A stretch of DNA of 64,000 nucleotides from contig OY856409.1 of the NCBI GenBank assembly GCA_963693085.1, positions 238,258,558 through 238,322,557 on the forward strand. The letters are read 5' to 3'. The notes under the pieces are model-generated. The model had not been told where the DNA came from. It worked only from the letters and a program-made list of their open reading frames with translations, and ran no database searches. Source of the stretch: Alisma plantago-aquatica. Taxonomy: Eukaryota > Streptophyta > Magnoliopsida > Alismatales > Alismataceae. How positions within the stretch are numbered: position 1 is the first letter of the stretch; every line of letters starts with the position of its first letter. The translations under genes and the position numbers were made by a program. Of this stretch, positions 1 to 12,743 are shown piece after piece.

Positions 1-1753
1 CCCTAATTTGACCTATCTTCATCTGAATTGGGCCAAATTTGACCTGAATTTATCCTAATCTTGCATAGCATAAGCTTCTTAGACTTGAACTTTTGCTAAT
101 TTACCCTATATTACCTAAATGAGACTAATTTGGCCAAATCAGACCAAATTTCCCTTAAGTGGACCTATCTCCTCCAAATCGAAGATGCGTCCCTAAATAA
201 GACCTAATTTGCTCAAATTTGACTTGATTTAGACTAAACCATACCTAATTTTGGATATCATGACCAGAACACTTTACTTCCCCGATTTTATCCTATATTG
301 GCCTAAATGAGACCCAAGCTTGGCTAAATCATACCTAATTTCTCTAAATCAAATGTGTTTCACTCAATTCAAACATGTTTTCCCCAAGTAAGACCTAATT
401 TCCCCAAATTTGACTTGATTTGACCTAATTTTGCATAAGATGACCTAATTAGACCTTATTTCCCCTAATTTTCCCTATATTGACTTAAAAGAGACACAAT
501 TTGGCCAACCAAACCTAATTTCCCCAAATCAGACATATTTTCCAAATCATACCTAATTTGTGAAATTTTGACCTGATTTTACTGAAATTAGACTTCTTTC
601 AACCATAAAATGACTGAAGATCTAGTTTGACCAGATCCAGACCCAATTTATGCTAAATTAGCCTTCAAATGGCTTAATTTGGACATAAAAGGCCTTAGAT
701 GCCCACATAATACACTTAACAAACTGGGCGCCTAGTTTGAGGTGCCTTGCCTAGTGCCTAGGCGGGCGCCTTGATAACTAAGGGATAGAGAGGCCATCAT
801 CAAGGTATCTAGAAACACCGTACAATTTTTCAAATAACAGAGGCCAATTGACCATTAAGGAACATACGATTCAGGGTTTTTGAGAATCACAATAATAATT
901 GTATCGAGACATCAGTTGGATAGCCACTGAGCAATAAGACCATCAATAGGTAGGGCCTTCTTAAACACCTTCCACAAATTAACATTTGCACAGGGGATTG
1001 AATCATTATGCCATAACCCACAACTATAAGGAGACACCATTGGAGACATGCAATAGCCTTCTTCTTGAAGCTGATTGAGAAACACTAGAGTAAATATGAT
1101 TCAAAACCAACTTATCACCATCATCAAAAATCACCACCTTTGAAGGACCAAACTAACACTAACTCCATTAAGCAAGAGAGAGATGGTGAATCAATCCCAT
1201 CCATCATCCATGCTCCATGGGTCTTTTACCTAAGAAAGGGTGTTCACATCAGCCTGTGGATTAAATTGTGATTGAAATTGCAAAATTTTGATTTTGATGT
1301 GAATCAGATGTAGACACGGTGTTACCTCAGACGATCATGCCTCGTCACGCATTTTACAAAATTTATGCAGATATTTCACAAGGAAGAAAATGTCCCATTT
1401 CGATGTTGTTTCGGTGGCTACATAATAGAATTTTTGACAAATTTGATGAAAATTTCCACAAATGCATTCCTGGTGTTTCGATGACCACATGATTAAATTA
1501 TTTAATGAAATTTTACCAAAATATCTACTAGTATAGATCTACTCAATTATGCAATAATATTTCATATTGGATATGTGGGGGATGGGGTCTCCTCATTTCT
1601 GAGTGAAGGACCCTAAACTGTTTCGATGGGAATTTCGATGTCAATTTTCAATGAGGAAATCAACAAATCAAGTCATCATAGTCTGCAAGCACAATATATA
1701 GACTTAAAGACATAAAACTATGTAAAAAATATGCTCTACGTAGTACATAGTAC

Positions 1754-1896
1754 CAATGTTTTAGAAAGCGGGAAGCGGGAGGCGTGCGGACACCACTTTG
1801 TGGCCGCTTGAGCACCAGGTGGGCGCTCAAGCGGCCACTTTTTGAAAAAGTGGATTCTTAATTTTCTATATGATTGTATACAAAAATACACACATT

Positions 1897-1970
<74 letters not shown>

Positions 1971-2177
1971 ATATTTTTTAAGAAACTTGTATACATAACC
2001 AAACCCTTGTGGCAGTGTAAAATTCACCCTACACAACAATATTTCTACTTAATAGTTGATTATGTATAGATGAAGCATTAAGATACATTTCTTATATATA
2101 ACAGTATACTAGTATCATAGGAACCTAGGGGTCTTGGACGCTTAAGCGGCCACTTGGGCCACTTTTATGAAACAATA
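1754..2177. mobile_element. Hybrid hAT-like element, first copy
   Basis: Starts with the terminal sequence caatgttttagaaagcggg, preceded by catagtac (1746-1753), exactly as in the complete element at 6651. At 2118/2119 it switches to the 3' part of a related but different element (gcttaagcggcc, then a degenerate terminus near aacaata, 2171-2177). It is therefore the fusion of one element's 5' half with another's 3' half at the repeat-unit junction. No coding capacity. Confidence 0.75.
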
Positions 2178-2397
2178 CACATGATAGATATTTGTGGATA
2201 GAGCATAGTTGTCTATGTGTCTGGCGATCCCTTTACCCCAAGGGGTGCCTAAGGAGCCTAGGCGTTTGTAGGCATTTTGATATTTTTTATATTTTTATTA
2301 CATGCATATAGTAACACTTATATATTTAGCTATATTCATATAGATACATTACTATGTATATTTCTAGTTGTTATATCTAAGTTGTAAGAATTATATT

Positions 2398-3190
2398 TGA
2401 CCTAAATAACACCCAACATGACCTAAACTAGACCTAATTGGCCCTAATTTGACCTATCTTCATCTGAATTGGACCAAATTTGACCTGAATTTATCCTAAT
2501 CTTGCATAGCATAAGCTTCTTAGACTTGAACTTTTGCTAATTTACCCTATATTACCTAAATGAGACTAATTTGGCCAAATCAGACCAAATTTCCCTTAAA
2601 TGGACCTATCTCCTCCAAATCGAAGATGCGTCCCTAAATAAGACCTAATTTGCTCAAATTTGACTTGATTTAGACTAAACCATACCTAATTTTGGATATC
2701 ATGACCAAAACACTTTACTTCCCCGATTTTATCCTATATTGGCCTAAATGAGACCCAAGCTTGGCTAAATCATACCTAATTTCTCTAAATCAAATGTGTT
2801 TCACTCAATTCAAACATGTTTTCCCCAAGTAAGACCTAATTTCCCCAAATTTGACTTTATTTGACCTAATTTTGCATAAGATGACCTAATTAGACCTTAT
2901 TTCCCCTAATTTTCCCTATATTGACTTAAAAGAGACCCAATTTGGCCAACCAAACCTAATTTCCCCAAATCAGACATATTTTCCAAATCATACCTAATTT
3001 GTGAAAATTTGACCTGATTTTACTAAAATTAGACTTCTTTCAACCATAAAATGACTGAAGATCTAGTTTGACCAGATCCAGACCCAATTTATGCTAAATT
3101 AGCCTTCAAATGGCTTAATTTGGACATAAAAGGCCTTAGATGCCCACATAATACACTTAACAAACTGGGCGCCTAGTTTGAGGTGCCTTG
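2398..3190. repeat. GACCTAATTT-rich degenerate short-motif domain
   Basis: About 700 bp in which variants of gacctaattt / tttgacct recur every 10-30 bp, ending in a GC-rich segment full of gcgcctaggcg palindromes (near 3165-3215). The same domain occurs at 1-760 and 4850-5640 in the other units. It is non-coding. The GC-rich left (near 2222-2265) and right segments are loosely inverted relative to each other, which suggests a non-autonomous element, but no clear target duplication was found. Confidence 0.7.
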
Positions 3191-4194
3191 CCTAGTGCCC
3201 AGGCGGGCGCCTTGATAACTAAGGGATAGAGAGGCCATCATCAAGGTATCTAGCAACACCGTACAATTTTTCAAATAACAGAGGCCAATTGACCATTAAG
3301 GAACATACGATTCAGGGTTTTTGAGAATCACAATAATAATTGTATCGAGACATCAGTTGGATAGCCACTGAGCAATAAGACCATCAATAGGTAGGGCCTT
3401 CTTAAACACCTTCCACAAATTAACATTTGCATAGGGGATTGAATCATTATGCCATAACCCACAACTATAAGGAGACACCATTGGAGACATGCAATAGCCT
3501 TCTTCTTGAAGCTGATTGAGAAACACTAGAGTAAATATGATTCAAAACCAACTTATCACCATCATCAAAAATCACCACCTTTGAAGGACCAAACTAACAC
3601 TAACTCCATTAAGCAAGAGAGAGATGGTGAATCAATCCCATCCATCATCCATGCTCCATGGGTCTTTTACCTGAGAAAGGGTGTTCACATCAGCCTGTGG
3701 ATTAAATTGTGATTGAAATTGCAAAATTTTGATTTTGATGTGAATCAGATGTAGACACGGTGTTACCTCAGACGATCATGCCTCGTCACGCATTTTACAA
3801 AATTTATGCAGATATTTCACAAGGAAGAAAATGTCCCATTTCGATGTTGTTTCGGTGGCTACATAATAGAATTTTTGACAAATTTGATGAAAATTTCCAC
3901 AAATGCATTCCTGGTGTTTCGATGACCACATGATTAAATTATTTAATGAAATTTTACCAAAATATCTACTAGTATAGATCTACTCAATTATGTAATAATA
4001 TTTCATATTGGATATGTGGGGGATGGGGTCTCCTCATTTCTGAGTGAAGGACCCTAAACTGTTTCGATGGGAATTTCGATGTCAATTTTCAATGAGGAAA
4101 TCAACAAATCAAGTCATCATAGTCTGCAAGCACAATATATAGACTTAAAGACATAAAACTATGTAAAAAATATGCTCTACGTAGTACATAGTAC

Positions 4195-4337
4195 CAATGT
4201 TTTAGAAAGCGGGAAGCGGGAGGCGTGCGGACACCACTTTGTGGCCGCTTGAGCACCAGGTGGGCGCTCAAGCGGCCACTTTTTGAAAAAGTGGATTCTT
4301 AATTTTCTATATGATTGTATACAAAAATACACACATT

Positions 4338-4423
<86 letters not shown>

Positions 4424-4630
4424 ATATTTTTTAAGAAACTTGTATACATAACCAAACCCTTGTGGCAGTGTAAAATTCACCCTACACAACAATATTGCTA
4501 CTTAATAGTTGATTATGTATAGATGAAGCATTAAGATACATTTCTTATATATAACAGTATACTAGTATCATAGGAACCTAGGGGTCTTGGACGCTTAAGC
4601 GGCCACTTGGGCCACTTTTATGAAACAATA
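4195..4630. mobile_element. Hybrid hAT-like element, second copy
   Basis: Same structure as at 1754: catagtac at 4187-4194, the same 5' terminus, the same junction at 4571/4572 and the same degenerate 3' end. The shared junction shows the two copies derive from one recombination product. Confidence 0.75.
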
Positions 4631-6650
4631 CACATGATAGATATTTGTGGATAGAGCATAGTTGTCTATGTGTCTGGCGATCCCTTTACCCCAAGGGGTG
4701 CCTAAGGAGCCTAGGCGTTTGTAGGCATTTTGATATTTTTTATATTTTTATTACATGCATATAGTAACACTTATATATTTAGCTATATTCATATAGATAC
4801 ATTACTATGTATATTTCTAGTTGTTATATCTAAGTTGTAAGAATTATATTTGACCTAAATAACACCCAACATGACCTAAACTAGACCTAATTGGCCCTAA
4901 TTTGACCTATCTTCATCTGAATTGGACCAAATTTGACCTGAATTTATCCTAATCTTGCATAGCATAAGCTTCTTAGACTTGAACTTTTGCTAATTTACCC
5001 TATATTACCTAAATGAGACTAATTTGGCCAAATCAGACCAAATTTCCCTTAAATGGACCTATCTCCTCCAAATCGAAGATGCGTCCCTAAATAAGACCTA
5101 ATTTGCTCAAATTTGACTTGATTTAGACTAAACCATACCTAATTTTGGATATCATGACCAAAACACTTTACTTCCCCGATTTTATCCTATATTGGCCTAA
5201 ATGAGACCCAAGCTTGGCTAAATCATACCTAATTTCTCTAAATCAAATGTGTTTCACTCAATTCAAACATGTTTTCCCCAAGTAAGACCTAATTTCCCCA
5301 AATTTGACTTTATTTGACCTAATTTTGCATAAGATGACCTAATTAGACCTTATTTCCCCTAATTTTCCCTATATTGACTTAAAAGAGACCCAATTTGGCC
5401 AACCAAACCTAATTTCCCCAAATCAGACATATTTTCCAAATCATACCTAATTTGTGAAAATTTGACCTGATTTTACTAAAATTAGACTTCTTTCAACCAT
5501 AAAATGACTGAAGATCTAGTTTGACCAGATCCAGACCCAATTTATGCTAAATTAGCCTTCAAATGGCTTAATTTGGACATAAAAGGCCTTAGATGCCCAC
5601 ATAATACACTTAACAAACTGGGCGCCTAGTTTGAGGTGCCTTGCCTAGTGCCCAGGCGGGCGCCTTGATAACTAAGGGATAGAGAGGCCATCATCAAGGT
5701 ATCTAGCAACACCGTACAATTTTTCAAATAACAGAGGCCAATTGACCATTAAGGAACATACGATTCAGGGTTTTTGAGAATCACAATAATAATTGTATCG
5801 AGACATCAGTTGGATAGCCACTGAGCAATAAGACCATCAATAGGTAGGGCCTTCTTAAACACCTTCCACAAATTAACATTTGCATAGGGGATTGAATCAT
5901 TATGCCATAACCCACAACTATAAGGAGACACCATTGGAGACATGCAATAGCCTTCTTCTTGAAGCTGATTGAGAAACACTAGAGTAAATATGATTCAAAA
6001 CCAACTTATCACCATCATCAAAAATCACCACCTTTGAAGGACCAAACTAACACTAACTCCATTAAGCAAGAGAGAGATGGTGAATCAATCCCATCCATCA
6101 TCCATGCTCCATGGGTCTTTTACCTGAGAAAGGGTGTTCACATCAGCCTGTGGATTAAATTGTGATTGAAATTGCAAAATTTTGATTTTGATGTGAATCA
6201 GATGTAGACACGGCGTTACCTCAGACGATCATGCCTCGTCACGCATTTTACAAAATTTATGCAGATATTTCACAAGGAAGAAAATGTCCCATTTCGATGT
6301 TGTTTCGGTGGCTACATAATAGAATTTTTGACAAATTTGATGAAAATTTCCACAAATGCATTCCTGGTGTTTCGATGACCACATGATTAAATTATTTAAT
6401 GAAATTTTACCAAAATATCTACTAGTATAGATCTACTCAATTATGCAATAATATTTCATATTGGATATGTGGGGGATGGGGTCTCCTCATTTCTGAGTGA
6501 AGGACCCTAAACTGTTTCGATGGGAATTTCGATGTCAATTTTCAATGAGGAAATCAACAAATCAAGTCATCATAGTCTGCAAGCACAATATATAGACTTA
6601 AAGACATAAAACTATGTAAAAAAAAATATGCTCTACGTAGTACATAGTAC

Positions 6651-6793
6651 CAATGTTTTAGAAAGCGGGAAGCGGGAGGCGTGCGGACACCACTTTGTGG
6701 CCGCTTGAGCACCAGGCGGGCGCTCAAGCGGCCACTTTTTGAAAAAGTGGATTCTTAATTTTCTATATGATTGTATACAAAAATACACACATT

Positions 6794-6854
<61 letters not shown>

Positions 6855-7765
6855 ATATATATAATATTTTTTAAGAAACTTGTATACATAACCAAACCCT
6901 TGTGGCAGTGTAAAATTCACCCTACACAACAATATTGCTACTTAATAGTTGATTATGTATAGATGAAGCATTAAGATACATTTCTTATATATAATAGTAT
7001 ACTAGTATCATACTATCTTGTAATAATGTGATCTACTTAATAGTTAGTACAATTTATAGAGAAATTTATCTATATATTCGTATACTAGTATCAAGCCATG
7101 ATACAATGCACTTTGTAGTTAGTTGTTAGTGTAATATAATAGTACTATACTTCATAGAAATCTGCATTGATTTTGTATTACATTTACACACTGGTTGTTT
7201 CTTAGATTAATGTTCTATAGTTAGTAATTAGTACTATACGGCAGTACAATGTTACTGATTTGTGACAATCACATAGTTTTATGTTACATATACATGGTAA
7301 GTTTTATGTTAGTATTACTTGCTATAACAGACTTAATAGGTAGTTACTACTGTATTACTTGCTATGGTCGTCACTACTATATATAGAAGCAGAATCAGTG
7401 TAGTATTATTACACACTGATTAACTACTATACAATATTTAGATACATACTTAGTTACTTAATATAGTAATATAAAATTAACATGTTAAATAATGTTATAC
7501 AATATTAATAGTCTAATATTACATAATGAAAATATCATTAGATTTCACTTTTGGGCCTACAAAGTGAGTCTAGGTCCTACTTTTCACTTAAGCGGACTCA
7601 AGAGGGCACTCAGAATCAGTGTCCAGGTGGGCGCTTGAGCGGGCTGAGCGGGCATGAAGTAGCCGCTTAATGCAAAACCGCCTGACCGGCCTCCTAAGGA
7701 CTATTTGGAGCGGCCAAGGGTCTCATCCGCCTGAGCGGCCGCCTGGTCCGCTTTTTAAAACACTG
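6651..7765. mobile_element. Complete non-autonomous hAT-like element with 8-bp target duplication
   Basis: 1115 bp bounded by a perfect 8-bp duplication catagtac (6643-6650 and 7766-7773). The termini are imperfect inverted repeats: caatgttttagaaagcgg on the left, and the reverse complement of ccgctttttaaaacactg on the right. Subterminal gcgctcaagcgg and gcttaagcgg-like palindromes lie on both sides. An 8-bp duplication and CARTG ends are the hAT hallmark. It encodes no transposase, so it would depend on one supplied elsewhere. Its right half (7012-7765) is present only here, which marks the end of the tandem array. Confidence 0.92.
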
Positions 7766-7773
7766 CATAGTAC

Positions 7774-8470
7774 ATTAAAAAGAAGAAAAATTTTGATGGT
7801 CAGTGCATTTCGATGTCCGATTGCCATCGGTATGTGGTGAAATTTCGACCATTTCGTTGAAATTTTGAACATTGTTTCACAATTTAAACAATTTTGATGA
7901 TTTTTTTCTGGTTTGGGAATGCATCTTGCAAAATTCAGCAATTTTGACAAATTTTGTAGATTAATTACAACTCACGTTGGCTTATGTGTTTGTTATTAGC
8001 TAGCTGGAGAGGCGCTACTGATTCATAGGGTCTTCGAGCTTCTATCTAAGGCACATAAGCTCTAATTCAACTTAATTCTACTACCATCTTTCACTTCTAT
8101 CCTAGTGGAACAATAACTACTACTTTTAGGTCTAAAATAGGTGTTTTACAAGTTTTTGATCTACCCAAGTTTCATGGATGTGTGTGCTAGATCGAGTTTT
8201 TCTTGGACGATCTAAAGGATTTTAACCGTGTTCTTGTTTCCTCAATGTAAGATCTTTCTCCTTAAACCATTTTTCTTGTTGTTTCTCCTTTTTCCCTCTC
8301 CAACCATGGCCGAGGTTCTTGGTGTTCTCTACTGGAAACTTGTGCATACAGATGATGAACTTCCTTTTCTTCTTTTCTTGTCTGAGATACACTTTTTTCT
8401 TGGAGTTCTGGTAGACCCCGCTTGGTGCTTTGTTGTTGATTTTTAAGTTTCTCCTCTTGGATTTTGGTCC
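7774..8470. other. Intergenic, no gene recognised
   Basis: AT-rich sequence with a stretch rich in ttttgat/gaaattttga words (7790-7960). A 72-codon frame at 8228-8446 encodes a Leu/Phe-rich peptide that I do not recognise, and nothing supports it as a gene. Confidence 0.5.
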
Positions 8471-8478
8471 TTCTCTAC

Positions 8479-8589
8479 CAATGTATTAAAAAACAGGAAG
8501 CGGGAGGCATGCAGATGGGACCTTGTAGCCACTCAAGCGGCAGGCAGGCGCTTAAGCGGGTGATTTTTGAAAAAGCGGATGCTTAAACT

Positions 8590-8641
<52 letters not shown>

Positions 8642-9106
8642 AAATTACATGTATATGTATATAAAAAAATATTTCTAAGGAAATCAATAATACTAACCAG
8701 TAGTATCAATTACTAATGAACGAAATCTGCAAGAATATCAGTAAAATCAGTAAAACCATTAGAAGTATGATAGAGTAATATGATATTTACTTGGACATAT
8801 TACAGCAGTACCCTATTATATACAGCTTACATACAAAGTTTGCATTCTAAAGTAGGACTAGGTATATCATAGAACATTTAATGTATACAAGCTTCATATA
8901 TTATACTCAATACTACTTGGATTATATAATTAATTAACATTACATGCTTACAACATCATTTTTTTTAAGCGGGAAAAAAGCGGGTGAAGCGGGAAAAAAT
9001 TGGGCGTTTTTTGAAAACCCACTCAAGAGGGCGCTTAAGGGCGATATTAGGCGGATGGGCTTTGCTGCCCGCTTAAGCGGCCAGGTGGCCGTTTTTTAAT
9101 TCACCG
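8479..9106. mobile_element. Second short hAT-like element
   Basis: 628 bp bounded by a perfect 8-bp duplication ttctctac (8471-8478 and 9107-9114). Ends: caatgtattaaaaaacagg on the left, and the reverse complement of ccgttttttaattcaccg on the right. It shares the gcgggaggc and cgcttaagcgg subterminal words with the element at 6651, so it is a smaller relative. It contains a (TA)n tract at 8592-8639 and no coding capacity. Confidence 0.92.
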
Positions 9107-9114
9107 TTCTCTAC

Positions 9115-9590
9115 TAAGGCGAGTGATATAATCTTAAAAGCATTTTTTCCCTACTTTATTTACATGCATGACTGTAATCTTACTCTAGAAAGTTGTAAGG
9201 TGCTAAAAGATGATCTTTTAAGCATTGTTTTATATAGCAAGATAGTAATACAATTTCTTAAGTTTTGTTTAGACTCTATGAACACCTTATGTTGTAAAAG
9301 TGAACTTTTCTTTGAATATGGGTCTAAAATTGAAATTTTAAGTGTAATAACTGCTAAAATTTGTAGATCTTACGGAGACTTGTATCCAATACAAAGGAAA
9401 TCCATAAATGTACTACTACTTATTGTGTGATGATTTTCCTGTGCTAATCAAAGACATGAAATTAATGTTGTGGTGCTACAATGATGGTTGGACGAAACCC
9501 TAGTACTGAAGGTAGTCCATGCATTATAGGTTTTGAACATACAATTGTTTATTGCTTAGAAAAATCATAAATTTTACATCCATGGGACCA
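9115..9590. other. Intergenic, no gene recognised
   Basis: AT-rich sequence. An 88-codon frame (9164-9430) has no recognisable motif and no supporting context. Confidence 0.5.
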
Positions 9591-9936
9591 AGGAAGAAAA
9601 TGTCCAATTTTGACGTCGTTTCGGAAGCCACAGAAATAGAAATTTCAACAAATTTTGACAGATGCATTCCTGGCATTTTGACGACCAAATGATCGAATTA
9701 TTTAGCGAAATTTTACCAGAAAAATCTACTAGTGTAGCTCTACTCAAACATGCAATTATATTTCATATTTGGTAGTTGAGGGGTGGGGCTCCTCATGTGT
9801 GAGTGAAGGAAGCTGAACAATTTTGATGGGCATTTCAATGGACATTTTGAGGTCAATTGAATGGCGAAATGAATGAATTGAGCATCATAGTTTGCAAGAA
9901 CAATATGTAGACTTAAAGACACAAATGTATGGAAAC
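9591..9936. repeat. Diverged copy of the unit segment at 1381-1720
   Basis: Aligns over its whole length with 1381-1720 and its counterparts in the other units: it starts at aggaagaaaatgtcc and ends in gacttaaagac. Identity is roughly 80% by eye. Function unknown; non-coding. It is clearly older than the array, whose copies are nearly identical to each other. Confidence 0.85.
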
Positions 9937-10860
9937 ATAGCATGATCTAGGATGGTAGAACCTCTCAGTAGGATGACAGGATGTAGTAGATAAACAATGT
10001 TGCAATGGTATGTGAGTGAGTATTGAGGAAGCATGAGACAACTATGCTTTATGCATCTAGTTGAGCCATGATGGTTGTCATCCTCGTTGTTGATTATACC
10101 TATCAACATATTGTCTCCAATTTATTTTGTTTTATACAAGCATAAATGTATCTCACTGTTGATATCCATATGCTTACAAATGATAAAATGCATACTAATG
10201 GATTAACTCAAGCTTTGTTCTTGGTCGTGTACTTTTGTAGCGAGAGCCTATAGGAGGCAACCATGTAGTTAGAGGTGTGATTGATAATGGCATACATACA
10301 AATATCTCGATAGTCATGCTAATTTTGCGCACTATAACATAAATCATGTGACCTTAAAAATTAAAGTTAGCGGGTCATCAATCATAGATATCACTCCCAC
10401 ACACATTTTTAAGTATTTCCTTTATGATCTTTATAGAAGTGAGAGAAATAGGAGAGAGAGAGGCAGAATTAGTCTAGGAAGAGAAAAACATAACTTAGAT
10501 TGCCCCTAACAAGCCCAAGGAATCACATAGTAAAATCTACAGACATCGTACCTCATTTCTCAAAATGATAGATGCATTTCTCTAAATTTCTTTGAAATGC
10601 GGACGAAATGGGCCTTTTTTATCAAAATTTACCTGATTTCATCGAAATTCGAAATAATTGTCGAAATTTAATTTTTTTGGCAAAATTCCCTACGTACAGA
10701 CATGTAACGCCATTTCTATGTCTGGACTTTGGCGGCATCAAAATAATTAGTGAAATTTTGCCAATATCGATGAAATTTTAAACATTGCATTGGACCTTTA
10801 TGATGAAAATTTGAGTGTTGTCTAACTTATGACTCATTAAGTTCTCTGTAAAGTTTCAAA
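9937..10860. other. Intergenic, no gene recognised
   Basis: No gene seen. 10540-10787 is rich in gaaatttcg/aaatttcatcg words and ends in gaaattttaaacattg, which resembles a hAT-type terminus, but no partner end or duplication was found. Confidence 0.5.
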
Positions 10861-11981
10861 TGTTGGTGATACTCCTACATAAAGTTATTACTGTTATGGG
10901 TCTAATGCCCTAATGGGCTTTTACATCTCCGATTCTGTGGTTGATTCTCTTAACGACCAAGGATGGATACCTATGCTTGAATGGAGTAATATGAAATGAT
11001 TTTATGCATTTTATATCTTTTGAGGCCGCAAACTGTAATAATTTCGTAAGAACCTTTCTGGTGTTTGTAACTTGTTTGATGCAGTACAAAATATTTAACT
11101 TACTTAAGTAATCAAGTGTAACCTTGACCGTGTAGTGCCTTGTGACGTAGAACTATCCTAGCATCAGAACTTGCTTAGTAGTGAAACACGTAATCCGAGA
11201 GGAGCTTAGAGTCATTAATTGTTGAGTATATGCAGGTGCTAAGAGGGTATATCCCTGACATTCTCATTCTAAGGTTTTGGAGAGTGATTGAGGTCGTGTC
11301 TTAGATGTTGATGTAATTGAGGGCGACTGTGGTCTAAACTTGGATTTGAGGGTTTATACCCTGGTTTTTGGTGCCATGGCCTGTGCACCCAGTATAAACT
11401 ACTGTTTTAGTAGTTGGGCCGATGTGTCGATACGGTTGTTACTTGTACCGACAAAGGGAAGAGATCTTTAGGATTCCTGTCATCTGAGATCTTATACGGG
11501 GCTGATTGCGACTTCACATTGGTCAGCTAGTATTTTGAGTGGTATGCCTCAATTCCCCAGAGCTTAATAAAAAATGTAATTTAATCATGTAGCATAACTG
11601 TTACGGTTATTTGGCGAACCACATTAGATGAACATTGCTTCGCTTTCCTTGCTAGCCTTTATATGTGATTCATATCCTAGCAAATGAGATTAACTGTGCC
11701 TAAACTTTTTATATAAGCTACATAGTCTTTCAACTATATAAAACTATCTACCTTAACTGCTTTGAGTACATCATCCGCTTTCGTTGGGACATGAGTTTCA
11801 CCTCGTGCCTTTCTACACCTTTTTTAGGTGATCGACAACGTTGTTAGACCCATGGTGACGAGGAGGCCCAGTTTGAAGACCAGTTAGAGTCTGAGAGGTT
11901 GATTTAATGGTGTAGAGTCTCAGAGTCGTCTTTGTACTCTCAGGTCCGAGTAGAGAGTTTTTGATAGATGATGTATATCGA

Positions 11982-12377
11982 GCGTTAGGCTAGAATACAC
12001 TCGAGTGTACAGATCACATGGATACACTCAAGTGTGTTTGCACATCAAGGCTATTTTTTGCAAGATGTAAACCACTGATCTTCATTGTCATACTATAATT
12101 AGGCTACTTACAAATTTTGAGCCCATTTGGATGAGTGTAAGACACTCATCTGAGGGCAACAAAATCGACACATGAAACTAATTTGAAATGTATAATTTTT
12201 GCGGTCTTTATAAAATGACCTATAAATGTCCAAATGTGCTCAAATTTTTTATATGAGTTATTCACAAGATAATGAAGAAGATCAACAGATTAGATTTTTG
12301 AAAAAAAAATTGCATCATGAAAAACTACTTGAGTGTATTCTGCTCTGAATACACTCGAGTGTATCCTAGCCTGACTC
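11982..12377. mobile_element. Mutator-like MITE with ~53-bp inverted repeats
   Basis: 396 bp bounded by a perfect 10-bp duplication tgtatatcga (11972-11981 and 12378-12387), read as 9-10 bp typical of Mutator-like elements. The inverted termini are about 53 bp with few mismatches and start GNGTYAGGCTAG. Each terminus holds two successive palindromes of the form acactcRagtgt about 25 bp apart. The interior is non-coding. Confidence 0.9.
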
Positions 12378-12498
12378 TGTATATCGACTCAAAGTTTTGG
12401 TTCTATGTCGCGTGGCACGTGTAAATGTTGTTATTATGGGACAATATCTTTTGTATACAGGTTGTGGCTGAGGCCACGAAGCTCATGTAAAGTTACTT

Positions 12499-12598
<100 letters not shown>

Positions 12599-12743
12599 AG
12601 TAAGACCTTTATATAAATGTCTCTTATGGAATGTTGAAAGTTTATTTGGTTAAATTTTGTACCTCTTTGGTAATATGATTCATTAGTGTTTGATCAATGT
12701 TTTGATTTGAGTAGTCTCGTTTAGCGTGACGAGTTGTCATTTT

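Larger units (their letters stand above)
1..7011. repeat. Tandem triplication of a ~2.45 kb unit
   Basis: Three head-to-tail copies: 1-2118 (left end outside the window), 2119-4571 (2453 bp) and 4572-7011 (2440 bp). The copies are almost identical by eye. Size differences come mainly from the (TG)n(TA)n tract (near 1897-1970, 4340-4423 and 6794-6872) and an A-run near 6618. The unit edge is sharp: copies one and two pass from gtatcat into aggaacctagg at 2118/2119 and 4571/4572, while the third copy passes at 7011 into unrelated sequence that completes a transposon. The unit contains no gene; reading frames over the dinucleotide tract are low-complexity artefacts. Confidence 0.95.

Noticed and set aside
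1736..2069. Open frames on both strands over the TG/TA tract (also at 4177-4522, 6633-6962, 12405-12653)
   Set aside because: They owe their length to dinucleotide repeats without stops (YIYIYI / CVCVCV) and lie in a hAT-like element; not genes.
2222..3225. Complete hAT/Tip100-like element with cctaggcg ends
   Set aside because: The ends are loosely inverted, but no matching 8-bp target duplication could be found.
7850..7876. hAT-type terminus (gaaattttgaacattg), also at 10764-10787
   Set aside because: Resembles a CAATG terminus, but neither a partner inverted end nor a duplication is visible.
8228..8446. Possible small host gene encoding a Phe/Leu-rich peptide
   Set aside because: No recognisable domain, no start or splice context, and isolated among repeats.
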